The translations under genes and the position numbers were made by a program. From contig NZ_SLXW01000004.1 of the NCBI RefSeq assembly GCF_004341085.1, forward strand, positions 186,001-250,000: a stretch of 64,000 nucleotides of DNA, in the 5' to 3' direction. Positions 18,012 through 26,586 of this stretch are shown piece by piece; position 1 is the stretch's first letter; each line of letters starts with the position of its first letter. Source of the DNA: Sphingomonas sp. PP-CE-1G-424 (GTDB taxonomy: Bacteria > Pseudomonadota > Alphaproteobacteria > Sphingomonadales > Sphingomonadaceae). Below the pieces are notes generated by a model, which was given only the letters and a program-made list of their open reading frames with translations, had not been told where the DNA came from and made no database searches.

Positions 18012-18713
18012 TCATGACTCCGTATTTGGCATACTTGGCAAGCTCGCCGTTCCGCCCGTGCTCTTGCCCCGCTCCTTGGGCCGCGGCGTCTTAGGTTTGT
18101 AATTGCACAGGTCGTTGACGATGCACCGCCAGCATTCGGGCGTCCGTGCCTTGCAGACATAGCGGCCGTGCAGGATCAGCCAGTGGTGCGCGTGCAGGCG
18201 GAACGGCTGCGGCGTCGCCTTGTCGAGTTTCAGTTCGACCGCGAGCGGGGTCTTGCCGCGGGCGAGGCCGGTGCGGTTGCCGACCCGGAAGATATGCGTG
18301 TCGACCGCGAACGTCTCCGCGCCGAACGCGACGTTCAGCACGACGTTGGCAGTCTTGCGACCGACGCCCGGCAGCCGCTCGAGCGCATCGCGGTCGTTGG
18401 GCACTTCGCCGCCATAGTCGTCGATCAGCATCTGCGAGAGCGCGATGACGTTCTTCGCCTTGGTGTTGTAGAGCCCGATCGTCTTGATGTGCCCCTTCAG
18501 TGCATCGAGCCCGAGCGCGACCATCTTCGCGGGCGTGTCGACCTCGCGGAACAGCGCGCGCGTCGCCTTGTTGACGCCGACATCGGTCGCCTGCGCCGAT
18601 AGCGCGACCGCGACGACCAGCGTGTACGGATTGACGAATTCGAGTTCGGTCTCGGGATGCGGATCGGCCTCAGCCAGCCTCGCATAGAATTCGACGACGT
18701 CGGCCTTTTTCAC
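18012..18713 (-). CDS. nth: Endonuclease III
   Basis: This 233-residue DNA glycosylase/AP lyase excises oxidised pyrimidines. It shows LSAQATDVGVNKAT, the helix-hairpin-helix LPGVGRKTANVVLN with the catalytic Lys region, and VDTHIFRVGNRTGLA with the catalytic Asp. The C-terminal [4Fe-4S] ligands C-x6-C-x2-C-x5-C (CKARTPECWRCIVNDLC) are intact. Start GTG 18713 gives MKKADVVEFYARL, matching the family; further upstream the frame is the shadow of dapB. The gene begins 4 bp after the dapB stop, so dapB-nth is an operon. Confidence 0.95.
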   Translation of the reverse strand: MKKADVVEFYARLAEADPHPETELEFVNPYTLVVAVALSAQATDVGVNKATRALFREVDTPAKMVALGLDALKGHIKTIGLYNTKAKNVIALSQMLIDDYGGEVPNDRDALERLPGVGRKTANVVLNVAFGAETFAVDTHIFRVGNRTGLARGKTPLAVELKLDKATPQPFRLHAHHWLILHGRYVCKARTPECWRCIVNDLCNYKPKTPRPKERGKSTGGTASLPSMPNTES

Positions 18714-18717
18714 CGCG

Positions 18718-19497
18718 TTAGAGACCGAGCACGTCGCCCATCCGGTATCGACCGGCGGGCTGTCCGGCGAGCCAGATCGCCGCCTGCACGGCGCCGCGCG
18801 CGAAAATCGACCGGTCATCGGCGCGGTGGTTGAGCTCGATCCGCTCGCCTTCGCCCGCGAAGATCACGCTGTGGTCGCCGATCACCGACCCGCCGCGCAC
18901 CGAGGCGAAGCCTAGCGTGCCCTCGCTGCGCGCACCGACCAGACCGGCGCGGCTGTCGACGCGGAGTTCCGCCAGCGTCGTTCCGCGCCCCTTCGCGGCC
19001 GCCTCGCCGAGCAGCAACGCGGTGCCCGACGGCGCATCGACCTTGTGGCGGTGATGCATCTCGACGATCTCGATATCCCAGTCGGCACCGAGCCGCGCGG
19101 CGGCATCGCGGACCAGGATGTTGAGCAGCGTCACGCCGAGCGAGGTGTTCCCGGTTTGCAGCACAGCGATGTCGCTGGCGGCGGCATCGATCAGCGACTG
19201 GTGCTGCGGTGACAAGCCGGTGGTGCCGATCACGATCGCGGTGCCTGCGGCGCGTGCCGCGGCAAGATGCGCCTCGATCGCGGACGGAGTCGAGAAATCG
19301 ACCATCACGTCCGCGAGCTTCGCGATCGCGTTCGGGTCCTCGCCGGCGTCGACGCCGCCGGCCAGCGTCGCGCCGGCGCTCTCGATCGCGTCGGCGATCG
19401 CGCGGCCCATCCGGCCGGCGCTGCCGTAGATGCCGATCGCGGTGGTCGCGGACGCGGCGGGGCGGTTCGGGCGGGCGGAAAGCGTTGTCGTTTGCAT
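18718..19497 (-). CDS. dapB: 4-hydroxy-tetrahydrodipicolinate reductase
   Basis: This 259-residue enzyme performs the NAD(P)H-dependent step to tetrahydrodipicolinate in lysine and diaminopimelate synthesis. The N-terminal nucleotide-binding loop is GIYGSAGRMGRAI. The catalytic and substrate-binding block is EMHHRHKVDAPSGTALLLGE, with the conserved His-His and Lys. The family's GTTGLS is present. Start ATG 19497 is preceded by a G-rich stretch; an in-frame ATG at 19515 is possible. nth follows at 4 bp. Confidence 0.96.
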   Translation of the reverse strand: MQTTTLSARPNRPAASATTAIGIYGSAGRMGRAIADAIESAGATLAGGVDAGEDPNAIAKLADVMVDFSTPSAIEAHLAAARAAGTAIVIGTTGLSPQHQSLIDAAASDIAVLQTGNTSLGVTLLNILVRDAAARLGADWDIEIVEMHHRHKVDAPSGTALLLGEAAAKGRGTTLAELRVDSRAGLVGARSEGTLGFASVRGGSVIGDHSVIFAGEGERIELNHRADDRSIFARGAVQAAIWLAGQPAGRYRMGDVLGL

Positions 19498-19557
19498 GCC
19501 GCCGCCCTGCCACAAAACCGGCCGCCGGGGCAGGTGGTTCTGCCTGTTAGCGGTAAA

Positions 19558-20325
19558 TTAGTGCGCGGCGCGCTGCTCGGCGAGGAGCGCACGGACCAGA
19601 TCGAGATCGCCGGGTTTGTCGACGTCGACCGCCGCGAGACCGTACGGCGTCGCGACCGCGGCGGCGTTCAATCCCGCCATCCGGCCGAGATGCGCAACCG
19701 CATCGACCAGCGTCAGCCTGCCGGACAGATAGCGCAGCGACGTGCCGACGCCCAGCCGACGAACGATCCGCCACGGCCGTTTGCGATCCGCCTCGACCTG
19801 CGCCCAAAGATCGAGCGCAGCGATCGAGCGCGGGGTGGCGAACTGGAACAGGTTGCAGCCCGACCAGGCGCCATCGGCGAACCGCAGATAGGTGCGTTTG
19901 GTTCCCGGCGCCGCGCGTTCGATCACGTCACGCCGCGCGAGCAGGACCGCGACGTCGGCACTCGGCGGCGCATCGGCCCGGAACCGGCGAATCCAGTCGG
20001 GGTGGAGGAGGGCGTGGTCGGCGGTTGTCACCATCAATGGCGTGCCCAGCGCGGCGATGCCCTGGCGCACGCTGAGGCTGGGGCCGTTGGCGGCGGTCAG
20101 CACGGTGAGCCCCAACGCGGTCGCCTCCGCGCGGACCGCGTCGTCGGATACCGAGACGGCGATCCGCGTCGCTCCCGCATCGCGCAAAGCCCGCGCGACA
20201 CGCGCGAGCAACGTCTCGCCCTCGAGCACGATCAGCGCCTTGTGCGAAACGCCCGCATACCCCGCGACGGGATCGACCCCGCCGCGCGATCCCGCCAGGA
20301 TCAACGCACTGAACCCCTCGCTCAT
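19558..20325 (-). CDS. MobA-like NTP transferase, third gene of lipid-kinase trio
   Basis: This 255-residue protein has a GT-A-type nucleotidyltransferase fold. ALILAGSRGG and VSHKALIVLEGETLL form the NTP-binding signature with its conserved Lys, and VTTADHALL gives the Asp of the metal site. It is cytoplasmic. ATG 20325 lies in the ATGA overlap with the preceding gene, so it is coupled to the nucleotidyltransferase-fold protein and the DAGK-like kinase. It could activate a phosphorylated head group as a CDP or GDP derivative. A Mo-cofactor role is unlikely in this context. The three-gene set resembles what I recall of the Caulobacter cpg genes. Confidence 0.75.
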   Translation of the reverse strand: MSEGFSALILAGSRGGVDPVAGYAGVSHKALIVLEGETLLARVARALRDAGATRIAVSVSDDAVRAEATALGLTVLTAANGPSLSVRQGIAALGTPLMVTTADHALLHPDWIRRFRADAPPSADVAVLLARRDVIERAAPGTKRTYLRFADGAWSGCNLFQFATPRSIAALDLWAQVEADRKRPWRIVRRLGVGTSLRYLSGRLTLVDAVAHLGRMAGLNAAAVATPYGLAAVDVDKPGDLDLVRALLAEQRAAH

Positions 20326-21215
20326 GCAGGGTTCGCCCGCGCGCGCCATACCCGCCAGAATATGCCGGGTGCCGCGAGGATCGGGTGCTTCTCTCGCCAC
20401 GGGGTCAGGGGCACCGCGATCCCGGTATGGCGCTCGACCTTCCACAGCCCGTATTGCGCAGCGCCCTCGAAGGTGAACGCGGCCCGGACCAGCCGCGCGA
20501 CGTTGATCGGTTTGCCGGCCCGGCGGCGGCGGCGCCAGGCACGCAACAGTCGGTTACGGCTCTCGGTGGAAAGGCTCGGGCGCAGCACGCCTGCGTCGTC
20601 GGCGAACGCGATCCCGTCGGCGGTCCACGCGAGCGGCAGCAACCGAGCGTAGCGGTCCGGATCGAAGCCGAGAATCTGCCCCTCGCGTCCCTTGCGTTCG
20701 ACGCGCAGTTCGGCGGCGTAGGTCTGGCGGAACAGCGCGCGCCAATAGTCGTCCGCCGTACCAGCGTCCGGCCCGAGCGCCGCCGCGAACCGGGCCGCGG
20801 ATTTGGTGGCCTCGCCGATCGCCGCGGTGACCGCATCAGCGGCGCTGGAGTCGCGCGCCCAGACCAATGCCGACGGTTGCACGAACCGCGTCCAGATGGT
20901 GGTATCGAGCGATTTGGCCGCGGCGGCCTTTGCAAACGTCGCCATCCGCATCGTCGCGATTTTCGCGCGCAGCGTTTCGCCCGACATCGCGAATTCGCGG
21001 TAGCTGACGGTCGGCCAGATACCCCGCTCGGGCGGACCGGCGGTCAGCACGTAGAAATCGAGCACCCCTTCGGTCGCGCCGGTCCGCAAGTTGGACCCGT
21101 AGAACAACACCGCGACGACATCGGCATGGGCGGCGAGAATCTCGGCGATATCGCGTACCGGCTGGATCGTCGGGACCGCCAGTTGACGCCGCACGACGTC
21201 GGCCAGCGCGCTCAA
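20322..21215 (-). CDS. Nucleotidyltransferase-fold protein of unknown function, second gene of lipid-kinase trio
   Basis: This is a 297-residue protein. Near the N-terminus VVAVLFYGSNLRTG followed by VLDFYVL resembles the Pol-beta nucleotidyltransferase G-S...D-x-D block. The second Asp is replaced by Tyr (D-F-Y), so catalysis is uncertain. The rest is helical, with a basic stretch RLLRAWRRRRRAGKP and a W-rich C-terminus. The best start is TTG 21215, overlapping the kinase stop (TTGA); GTG 21194 is an alternative. It overlaps the next gene by 4 bp. The tight coupling implies a shared pathway with the kinase and the NTP transferase. Confidence 0.7.
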   Translation of the reverse strand: MSALADVVRRQLAVPTIQPVRDIAEILAAHADVVAVLFYGSNLRTGATEGVLDFYVLTAGPPERGIWPTVSYREFAMSGETLRAKIATMRMATFAKAAAAKSLDTTIWTRFVQPSALVWARDSSAADAVTAAIGEATKSAARFAAALGPDAGTADDYWRALFRQTYAAELRVERKGREGQILGFDPDRYARLLPLAWTADGIAFADDAGVLRPSLSTESRNRLLRAWRRRRRAGKPINVARLVRAAFTFEGAAQYGLWKVERHTGIAVPLTPWREKHPILAAPGIFWRVWRARANPA

Positions 21216-22324
21216 GGGACGACGAAGCGGAGCGGCTTGCCTTCGCGCACGGTCAGGTCGCCACCGGGATAGACTTCGCCGTCGAGGATGAACCCCGAGC
21301 CCATCGACAGGTCGAGCGACGCCGAATCGATCCGGTGATAGCCCGCACGATCGAGCCACGCGGCCGGCGATCCGGTCACGATCAGCGGTGTCGCAGCGGC
21401 CAGCCAGCGCGGCGGGGCGTCGACCACCAGCGTCTTCAGGCCTTCGCGCGGCGTGCCGAACGGCCGGATACCGACCGGCATGTGCTGGAGCGTCGACGCC
21501 AGCATCAGATACCGCGCACGATCGGTGTCGGCATTGGCGCCAGCGGCGTAGGCTGGTGCCGCGCCACCCTGATACCGGATCCGCATGCGATCGCCCGCGC
21601 GCCATGCGCTGTTGGCACCGCCGAACAGCGTCTGCAGGATCGCCCAGCACAGCGCCAGTCCGACCGCGACGCCGTTGAACGCGCCGGCCCGGTGGGTGCG
21701 CTGCGCCAGGGCCGTCGCGTGCACGAACGCACCGGCCCCGAACAGGAAGCCGTGCAGGCGGGTGCCGTCGGTCTTGCGCACCACCTCGATCGGGCTGCGG
21801 ACCTTGACGGTCCCGTCGCGCGCCGCGGTCAGCGCCTGATCGAGCGTCCAGTCGTCGGGAATGCCGAGATCGAGCGCGAGCGCATTGGTCTTGCCCGACG
21901 GAACGATCGCGACGCGCGGGGCGGCACCGGTCCAAACGCGGGCGGCCGCGGTCAGCACATCGCGGATCGTGCCGTCGCCGCCGTCGATCACCAGCAATTC
22001 GATGCCGTGGCGCGCGAAATCGGTCAGTACTTCGGCGAGTTCTGCCTGCGTGCGCGGCGTCACCGCGAGCACCGTGCCCGACAGGAACGGCTTGGTCGCC
22101 TCGACGCTGCTGCGGTTGCGATGGCTTTTGGGATTGCAGATGATACCGGTACGGATCTTCGCGGCGGCCTCGCGCGGGGTCACGCCGTACCGATCGGCGA
22201 CGGCCGGATCGAACAGGCCGTCGGGCCGCCATGCCGGCGGTGCCGGTGGCGAGAGCGAAGGCCCGCTGAATGCATTGAAGTTCGAAACGACATTAGCCAC
22301 GATAGTAGATACCCGTCGCGGCAC
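21212..22324 (-). CDS. DAGK-family lipid kinase (possible ceramide kinase)
   Basis: This 370-residue protein has a diacylglycerol-kinase catalytic domain. Residues about 58-70 carry IICNPKSHRNR, then VIDGGDGTIRDVL holds the GGDGT nucleotide loop and VPSGKTNALALDLG the P-S-G-[ST]-x-N motif. The C-terminal beta domain includes VEVYPGG-type sequence (ILDGEVYPGG). The family phosphorylates lipid hydroxyls: diacylglycerol, sphingosine or ceramide. In Caulobacter the DAGK-family protein CpgB is a ceramide kinase; sphingomonads also make ceramides, so that role is plausible here but inferred. The start is GTG 22324 or GTG 22300; neither has a strong ribosome site. Confidence 0.8.
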   Translation of the reverse strand: MPRRVSTIVANVVSNFNAFSGPSLSPPAPPAWRPDGLFDPAVADRYGVTPREAAAKIRTGIICNPKSHRNRSSVEATKPFLSGTVLAVTPRTQAELAEVLTDFARHGIELLVIDGGDGTIRDVLTAAARVWTGAAPRVAIVPSGKTNALALDLGIPDDWTLDQALTAARDGTVKVRSPIEVVRKTDGTRLHGFLFGAGAFVHATALAQRTHRAGAFNGVAVGLALCWAILQTLFGGANSAWRAGDRMRIRYQGGAAPAYAAGANADTDRARYLMLASTLQHMPVGIRPFGTPREGLKTLVVDAPPRWLAAATPLIVTGSPAAWLDRAGYHRIDSASLDLSMGSGFILDGEVYPGGDLTVREGKPLRFVVP

Positions 22325-22385
22325 ATAACCGCTACAAATTTGTGTCAGGAAGATTTCCGTTCAATGTCTGTGAACGGGGTTTAGT

Positions 22386-22847
22386 TCATCGACGATACCG
22401 CATCTTCATCCGCACGGTCGTGCCCGAGGCGGGCAGGGCGGTGCGGACCGACGCGAACGATGGCAGTCCGATCGACGTCGGAGCGTCATTCGAAAAGCCG
22501 AATCCCTCCTTCGGCACGAACAGCGTCCGGTTGAAATCATGATCGCTGTTTTCGTCGTGATATTGCGCGATGGCGTAATAGCCGGGCTTCAGCCAGAAAC
22601 AGGCGTGTGGGCTCGCGGCGGATACGCGCGCCCGGACGAGCTTGCCGCCCTTCGCCAGAAACCGTTTCTTGTCATCGGGATACACCGTGAAGGCGACCTC
22701 GCCGACGGCGTTGTGCATCGTCGTCGCTTCCAGGATCAGCCTGGCGTTGCCATTGCCCGGCGTACCTTGGCAGCTCTCGGCCGCCTGCGCCTGGATCGGC
22801 GCGAGCACCGCCACCGCGGCCAGGATCATAAGGAATAAAGGGTTCAT
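22386..22847 (-). CDS. Secreted DUF2141 protein
   Basis: This 153-residue protein has a cleavable signal peptide (MNPLFLMILAAVAVLAPIQAQA). It matches the DUF2141 pattern: YAIAQYHDENSDHDFN followed by PKEGFGFSNDA. The domain is a small beta-sandwich of unknown function, exported to the periplasm. Two Cys, one near the mature N-terminus and one at HACFW, could pair. It is 61 bp upstream of the lipid-kinase gene in the same direction and may share its transcript. Confidence 0.85.
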   Translation of the reverse strand: MNPLFLMILAAVAVLAPIQAQAAESCQGTPGNGNARLILEATTMHNAVGEVAFTVYPDDKKRFLAKGGKLVRARVSAASPHACFWLKPGYYAIAQYHDENSDHDFNRTLFVPKEGFGFSNDAPTSIGLPSFASVRTALPASGTTVRMKMRYRR

Positions 22848-22978
22848 CGACAGACTAAGACCGGGTAAAAGTGGCGATACAGCGGCGCGCTGATGACATT
22901 TACGCCGTGAACGCAGCCTTTATCGCCGTCTTTGTCGCAGCATGGGGTGCAACGGCATGCGCCGTCGAGCCATGCTGA

Positions 22979-24343
22979 CTAAGCCGTTTCTGCCCCGACG
23001 CGCGGCGTGCGGGTCATTCGCGCGGCGGCAAATCCGAGCAGGATCGCGACTGCCACCGAGCCGACGCCGACCGCCGCGGCGATTCCCGTCGAACCATAAG
23101 TCGGCATCAGCGCGAACGCCGCGACGAACAGCAGCAGCACGCCCACCGCGCGGATTGCGAAGACGGTGCCGGCGCGGTGGAGCGCGGTCATCACCGTATC
23201 GAGGCTGACCGTGGCGAGGTCGAAACAGCCCGCTGCCGCCAGCCACAGCAGCACCGGATAGGCATGGCCGAACGACTTGCCGCCGACGAGCTTTAGGATC
23301 GGCTCGCCGACCAGCGCGACGATCGCCAGGATCACCAGCGCCGCGGCGGTACTCGCCAGCATCGTCCGGATCAGGATACGGCGCAGGCGCGACGGCTCGG
23401 CAGTCCGCACCGCGCGGACGATCTCGGGGAAGGCGGCGCGTGACAGCATCTGCGACAGTTTGGCCAGCGCCTGCGCCAGCTGAGTCGCGAGCCGGAACGC
23501 GCCGGCCGCGGCGGGGCCGATCGACGCGCCGACCAGCAGCAGCGGGATCTGCTTGCTCGACAGGCCCAGCGTCGCACTCGCGTTGGTGCTCAGCGAGAAG
23601 CGGACGATGCCGGGGTTTTCGTCGCGCACCTGCCGCCACGGGCCCCGGCCGCTCGCGAGCAGGCGCAGATCGCCGCTTTTCGCGACCATGATCCAATAGG
23701 TCGCGGCGGTGACGATCTCGGCGAGCGCCCAGGCGAGCATGAAGCCGCGGATCGTCGGTTCGAAGATCATCGCAGCGCCCGCGCCGACGAAGCGCATGAT
23801 CGGTGTCATGCTGTCGGCGACCGCGGACAGCGAGAATTTGTCGCGCAACCGCAGGATCCCCAGCGGGGTCGAGCGGATCGTGATCAACTGCACCACCGCG
23901 AACATCAGCGTGTCGCGCATCAGGTCGGGCGGGATGCCGAATCCGTCGCTCCACGCGAACAGGATCGCGACGGTCAGTCCGGCCCCGACCAGCGCGCTGC
24001 ACATGTCGAGGATCGCCGACAGGCGGAGCAGCCGTGCGAGCCGCGGCGTGTCGCCGTGCTGGATCGGCTCGACGCCATATTGGACGATGATCTGCCAGGT
24101 CTGGAACCCGACGAAGGTCGCCAACGCCTGCGCGGCACCGGTGATCAACGCGAACCGGCCGAAATCGACGACACCCAGCGTGCGCGTCGCGAAGCCGAGA
24201 TAGAAAAGCGACAGGATCGCGAGAACGCTGCGGCTTGCGAGCAGCCAGCCGAGATTGCGCGCGGCCGCCCGGAATATCCCGGTCGTGCCGGCGCGCGCCG
24301 ACGCATCCGCCGGAGCCGGAGAAGGAGCGGGGTCCTGAACCAT
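22979..24343 (-). CDS. Oligosaccharide/polysaccharide flippase (MOP superfamily)
   Basis: This 454-residue protein has about 12 membrane helices. It opens with LGWLLASRSVLAILSLFYLGFATRTLG, the usual first helix of Wzx/PST-type flippases, followed by FGRFALITGAAQAL. It would move a lipid-linked glycan or glycolipid across the inner membrane. Start ATG 24343 gives a short Ala/Pro-rich cytoplasmic tail. It is divergent from the amidotransferase gene with 139 bp between. No polymerase (Wzy) is seen, so the substrate may be a single glycolipid or a polymer made elsewhere. Confidence 0.87.
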   Translation of the reverse strand: MVQDPAPSPAPADASARAGTTGIFRAAARNLGWLLASRSVLAILSLFYLGFATRTLGVVDFGRFALITGAAQALATFVGFQTWQIIVQYGVEPIQHGDTPRLARLLRLSAILDMCSALVGAGLTVAILFAWSDGFGIPPDLMRDTLMFAVVQLITIRSTPLGILRLRDKFSLSAVADSMTPIMRFVGAGAAMIFEPTIRGFMLAWALAEIVTAATYWIMVAKSGDLRLLASGRGPWRQVRDENPGIVRFSLSTNASATLGLSSKQIPLLLVGASIGPAAAGAFRLATQLAQALAKLSQMLSRAAFPEIVRAVRTAEPSRLRRILIRTMLASTAAALVILAIVALVGEPILKLVGGKSFGHAYPVLLWLAAAGCFDLATVSLDTVMTALHRAGTVFAIRAVGVLLLFVAAFALMPTYGSTGIAAAVGVGSVAVAILLGFAAARMTRTPRVGAETA

Positions 24344-24482
24344 CTGCGACCGGCCCCTAGAGTGCGGCGACGACTGCGGCAAGATGCGCGCGGGCGGAGC
24401 GCGCAGCCGGGGGCAAAGCGCGCAGCGGGGCAGAGGTGACAAAGCGGCGGGCGGCTCCTAGACCGCGCGCGATCGGGCGGCG

Positions 24483-26432
24483 GTGCCGCCGTCATGCGAG
24501 GGATCGTTCGTCATCTGCGGAATTGCCGGCCTTTACGCGCGAGGTAGCGCTGCCGTTTCGCCCCGCCTCGTCACCGCGCCGCTCATTACCGCGCAGTGCG
24601 ACGCGATCTTGCACCGCGGGCCCGACGACCAGGGCGTGATGACCGATGGCGATTTCGGCTTCGGGATGCGCCGGCTGAGCATCATCGACATCGAGGGCGG
24701 GCATCAGCCGTTCCATTCGCCCGACCAACGCTACGCGCTCGTCTTCAACGGCGAGATCTACAATTTCCGCGAATTGCGGCGCGAGTTGCAGGCGCTGGGC
24801 CGCGTGTTCGAGAGTGCGGGCGATACCGAGGTCATCCTCGCCGGCTATGAGCGCTGGGGCGACGACGTCTGGGCAAGGCTCGACGGCATGTTCGCGGTCG
24901 CGGTGTGGGATACGCATGCCCGCCGCCTGACGCTGGCGCGCGATCCGATCGGGATCAAGCCGCTCTATTACACCGATCAGGCCGCCGGGTTCGCGTTCGG
25001 TTCCGAGCTGAAGACGCTGACGCTGCTGCCCGGCATGGCGTTCGACGTCGATCGGCGCGCACTCCACGATTATTTCAGCTTCGGCCATGTCCGCACCCCG
25101 CGCTCGATCTACGCGCAGGTCCGCACGCTGCCGCCGGGTCATGTGATGACCGTCGAGGCGAGCGGTCCGCCGACGACGCGCGCCTATTGGACGCCGGCCT
25201 ATCATCCCTCTGAACCCAGGTCCGAGGCGGCGTGGATCGAGCGCTTCCGCAACGAATGGCTCGACACGATCGGCAAGCAGATGGTCGCGGATGTCGATGT
25301 CGGCGCATTCCTGTCGGGCGGCGTGGACTCGTCCGCGGTGGTCGCGGCGATGGCGCAGGTCTCGGATCGCCCGGTGCGCACCTTCACGATCGGCTTCCCC
25401 GACCCGCGCTTCGACGAATCGCCGCATGCCGAGGCGATCGCGCGGCATCTCGGCTGCCACCACGTCACGCGCACCCTGGAACTCGCAGACGCGCAGGCGA
25501 TGCTGCCTGAGGTTCAGCATTGCTATGACGAGCCGTTCGCCGATCCCTCCGCGGTGCCAACCTGGTACGTCAGCCAGATCGCCGCGCAGGAGGTGAAGGT
25601 CGCGCTGTCGGGCGATGGCGGTGACGAGCTGTTCTTCGGCTACAAGCGCCACGCGACCGAACGGCGGATCGGTGCGCTGCCGGCCCCGCTGCGTCGCCTG
25701 GCACGCGCGCTGGATGCGGTCCCGACTTTGCCCTCACGCCATGCGAACGCAGTGCTGCAACGCTGGCGGAAAACCACCGGCAGCGCCGCGCTCCCGAACG
25801 GCATCGCGCGGTTCTTCGCCAAGACGCAGATCACCAACGAAGCCTTCCGCCGCGAGATATTCTCGGCCGAGTTCATCGCCGAGGAGGAGGGCGGGATCGC
25901 CGCACTGGTCGCGGAATATTTCCCCGATGCGGACGCGATCTCGACCGACACGCTCGAGCAGTTCGGTCTCGCCGACCTAGCGCTCAATCTCCCCGGCGCG
26001 ATGCTGACCAAGGTCGACCGCGCGAGCATGGCGCATTCCTTGGAGGTGCGCGTGCCGATGCTGGGGCAGGGCATGGTCGAGCTCGCGTTGTCGATGCCCG
26101 CCGACATGAAGCTGCACGGCAAGATCGGCAAATACGTGATCCGCCAGGCGATCGCGCCGTGGCTGCCGGAAGGGATTCTCGACCGCCGCAAACAGGGCTT
26201 CCAGATGCCGCTGGCCGCATGGTTCGCCGGCGATTTCGGCGCGTATGCGGAGCAGCTGTGGCGCGACAGCGGCGTGCGGGAGCAAGGCATCTGGCGCCCC
26301 GGCGCGGTCGACAAGGTGTTCGCTGATCACCGTGCGGGAAAACGGGATTACAGCCGCTTCCTGTACGCGCTGGCGATCTACTGCCTGTGGTGGATCGGGC
26401 GGCCCACCTCTCTTTCCGTTCGTGCTGAGTAG
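24483..26432 (+). CDS. Asparagine synthase (glutamine-hydrolysing)-type amidotransferase
   Basis: This protein of about 640 residues has an N-terminal Ntn glutaminase domain (CGIAGLYARG, LHRGPDDQG, GMRRLSIIDIEGG, VFNGEIYNFRELR). A synthetase domain follows with the PP-loop FLSGGVDSSAV and LSGDGGDELFFGYKRH. Besides asparagine synthesis, such enzymes amidate sugars or amino acids in surface polysaccharides (WbpS-like), which fits the flippase and phospho-alcohol genes around it. Cys must be the mature N-terminus, but it is preceded by VI and no ATG. The only standard start is GTG 24483, 11 residues upstream; an ATC start at 24513 with GAGGGA upstream is the alternative. The last residues and stop lie in a palindromic repeat. 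Confidence 0.88.
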   Translation: MPPSCEGSFVICGIAGLYARGSAAVSPRLVTAPLITAQCDAILHRGPDDQGVMTDGDFGFGMRRLSIIDIEGGHQPFHSPDQRYALVFNGEIYNFRELRRELQALGRVFESAGDTEVILAGYERWGDDVWARLDGMFAVAVWDTHARRLTLARDPIGIKPLYYTDQAAGFAFGSELKTLTLLPGMAFDVDRRALHDYFSFGHVRTPRSIYAQVRTLPPGHVMTVEASGPPTTRAYWTPAYHPSEPRSEAAWIERFRNEWLDTIGKQMVADVDVGAFLSGGVDSSAVVAAMAQVSDRPVRTFTIGFPDPRFDESPHAEAIARHLGCHHVTRTLELADAQAMLPEVQHCYDEPFADPSAVPTWYVSQIAAQEVKVALSGDGGDELFFGYKRHATERRIGALPAPLRRLARALDAVPTLPSRHANAVLQRWRKTTGSAALPNGIARFFAKTQITNEAFRREIFSAEFIAEEEGGIAALVAEYFPDADAISTDTLEQFGLADLALNLPGAMLTKVDRASMAHSLEVRVPMLGQGMVELALSMPADMKLHGKIGKYVIRQAIAPWLPEGILDRRKQGFQMPLAAWFAGDFGAYAEQLWRDSGVREQGIWRPGAVDKVFADHRAGKRDYSRFLYALAIYCLWWIGRPTSLSVRAE

Positions 26433-26570
26433 CGACCGAGTAGCTTTGCAGAAGCGTATCGAGGGCGCGTATCGAAGCATGGGTTCCGCGCGCCAACCTG
26501 TCCTTCGATACGCCCTCTCGATACGCTGCAAGAGCAGCTACTCGATGGCTACTCAGGACGAGCGGAAGGG
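26405..26570. repeat. Palindromic repeat (family E, copy 1) overlapping the amidotransferase stop
   Basis: Outer arms GTTCGTGCTGAGTAGC and GCTACTCAGGACGAGC, plus inner GCGTATCGA / TCGATACGC units, form a large inverted repeat. The left arm encodes the final SVRAE codons and stop of the amidotransferase. A related element is at 62125-62236. Confidence 0.8.
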
Positions 26571-26586
26571 GGGTGTTCAGCCGCGG

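Noticed and set aside
20322..22232. A single 636-codon minus-strand protein
   Set aside because: Its first half is a shadow frame of the DAGK gene; only the part from about 21215 reads as protein.
22848..22978. Possible small gene between the DUF2141 gene and the flippase
   Set aside because: No frame has a start with a ribosome site or protein-like sequence; it is probably promoter region.
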